Origin: Marinicella meishanensis
GTDB lineage: Bacteria; Pseudomonadota; Gammaproteobacteria; Xanthomonadales; Marinicellaceae
Assembly: GCF_019931145.1 (NCBI RefSeq)
Contig: NZ_JAIOUV010000009.1
Span: 62,001 to 126,000, forward strand
Direction of reading: 5' to 3'
DNA length: 64,000 nt
Part shown: positions 63,389-64,000 of the stretch, piece after piece
Numbering within the stretch: the first letter of the stretch is position 1
Layout of the letters: the number at the start of each line of letters is the position of its first letter
Made by a program: the position numbers and the translations under genes
Notes under the pieces: model-generated
What the model saw: only the letters and a program-made list of their open reading frames with translations
Databases searched by the model: none
What the model was told of the DNA's origin: nothing

Positions 63389-63859
63389 TCATTCAATCCC
63401 TCGATTTTGACCGAGTATGTCGCTGTGAATGAAGACGTTTCCTTTGGTGAAGCCATCCAAATTCAAGGATCCACCGATGGCTGGGTCCAACGCCGGGTGG
63501 TATATTTCATCAGCTGCTAGTGGGCCGAGTATTTTCACCAAAGCCTTCACATCTTTTTCAGTGATCGGATACAAGCCATATTGAGGAAAAGACGGCTCTT
63601 TAAGTATGCGCTCCTCAAATTCTGCAATGTCGGGAAACTCACCATAATTTTTGCAATTATTTCCGGGCATGCTGGGATAAAAAATCAAGTATTCTTTGCT
63701 GTCTGGTGCGAACAACAAAATGGAACCTGTCACTGAATAACCTACAACCTGGGTAAATGATCCGAGGTGTTTTTGCCACACCCCCAGCTTATCTGATGAC
63801 ACCGGCTCTTTGTACAGTTGATAAATTTTGATACCCGACTTTTTTTTCCAAAACATCAT
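63389..63859 (-). CDS. DUF1851 / Tdi1-like immunity-type protein
   Basis: A 156-aa cytosolic protein. The C-terminal third (VKILGPLAADEIYHPALDPAIGGSLNLDGFTKGNVFIHSDILGQ) fits the DUF1851 domain found in T6SS immunity protein Tdi1 and relatives; the N-terminal part (GYSVTGSILLFAPDSKEYLIFYPS) is the preceding beta-rich segment. It may neutralise a toxin. A toxin gene would be expected on the same strand upstream, i.e. beyond the right edge; a short open frame there (63945-64000) could be its end. Family match is from memory of its pattern. Confidence 0.65.
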   Translation of the reverse strand: MMFWKKKSGIKIYQLYKEPVSSDKLGVWQKHLGSFTQVVGYSVTGSILLFAPDSKEYLIFYPSMPGNNCKNYGEFPDIAEFEERILKEPSFPQYGLYPITEKDVKALVKILGPLAADEIYHPALDPAIGGSLNLDGFTKGNVFIHSDILGQNRGIE

Positions 63860-63944
63860 AATGACTTCCTGTTGGCTTGATTGTGGTTATGGACTTCTGG
63901 GATGGGCTTGGCCCATCTGGGTCCTGATCCCCTTGATTTAATCA

Positions 63945-64000
63945 TTATCGGAGTTTTTGCTTGGCTTCGTCATTCAGTTTGACGGCATAACCCATTAAAC
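63945..64000 (-). CDS. Possible C-terminal end of an unidentified gene (cut by window edge)
   Basis: The minus-strand frame open from the right edge reads LMGYAVKLNDEAKQKLR and then TAA (63945-63947). The composition looks protein-like and it stands upstream of the immunity-type gene, but 18 codons are too few to identify it. Confidence 0.35.
   Translation of the reverse strand, partial: LMGYAVKLNDEAKQKLR

Overview
The window looks like a chromosomal segment of a free-living, probably marine, gammaproteobacterium. Core gene order is classical for the class: tig-clpP-clpX-lon-hupB-tRNA-ppiD, alaS-csrA-tRNA-Ser(GCT), and exbB-exbD-msbA-lpxK-kdsB. Several surface proteins carry short motifs such as IFQDGFE or LIFWNRLE of a kind I associate with Marinicella-like bacteria. 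That genus-level guess is inference from memory, not proof.

Layout. 1-6.4 kb: the end of a large propeller-type sensor histidine kinase, an alpha/beta-hydrolase gene broken by two in-frame stops, and a 1012-aa multi-haem protein. 6.4-7.4 kb: tmRNA (ssrA, minus strand) with a structured repeat behind it. 7.6-12 kb: small secreted proteins, a TonB receptor with acidic/His-rich loops (probably zinc) and a beta-helix protein. 12-15 kb: prfC, an XRE regulator, a DUF2834 gene with an internal TAG, and tRNA-Met. 15.2-20 kb: an operon of a chalcone-isomerase-like protein and two amidohydrolase-like proteins. 20-28.6 kb: the proteostasis block (ppiD, tRNA-Asp, tRNA-Val, hupB, lon, clpX, clpP, tig). 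28.6-30.8 kb: a tRNA cluster (Leu, His, Arg, Pro, Arg, Ser) joined to csrA by an array of broken tRNA-Ser copies. 30.9-38.2 kb: alaS, then the tightly overlapping kdsB-lpxK-msbA-exbD-exbB set for lipid A/Kdo supply and export. 38.2-49 kb: a lipid-metabolism region with a fatty acyl reductase, acyl-CoA-binding protein, two TetR regulators, saccharopine-dehydrogenase-like reductase, acyl-CoA dehydrogenase, phosphotransferase and SDRs. 49-64 kb: a DUF3011 repeat protein, a second TonB receptor with an AraC regulator, DUF6090, an envelope operon (RND permease, LolA-like protein, DUF1302 outer-membrane protein) divergent from an ArsR regulator, a DUF5916 outer-membrane protein and a DUF1851 (Tdi1-like immunity) protein.

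The most unusual feature is a family of 69-73 bp elements found six times (four distinct sequences). Each is built of four consecutive hairpins and sits exactly inside the T-loop or D-arm of a partial tRNA-Ser or tmRNA copy. Stem sequences differ between copies but pairing is kept. On the strand transcribed with the tRNA, both outer hairpin loops of every copy contain GGA, the core of CsrA/RsmA-binding loops. Five of the six copies lie just downstream of csrA, in two exact tandem duplications (215 bp and 161 bp units) that also duplicate a promoter and a 5' tRNA-Ser fragment. This could be an undescribed repeat family and possibly a CsrA-titrating RNA locus. The structure is seen directly; the function is inferred.
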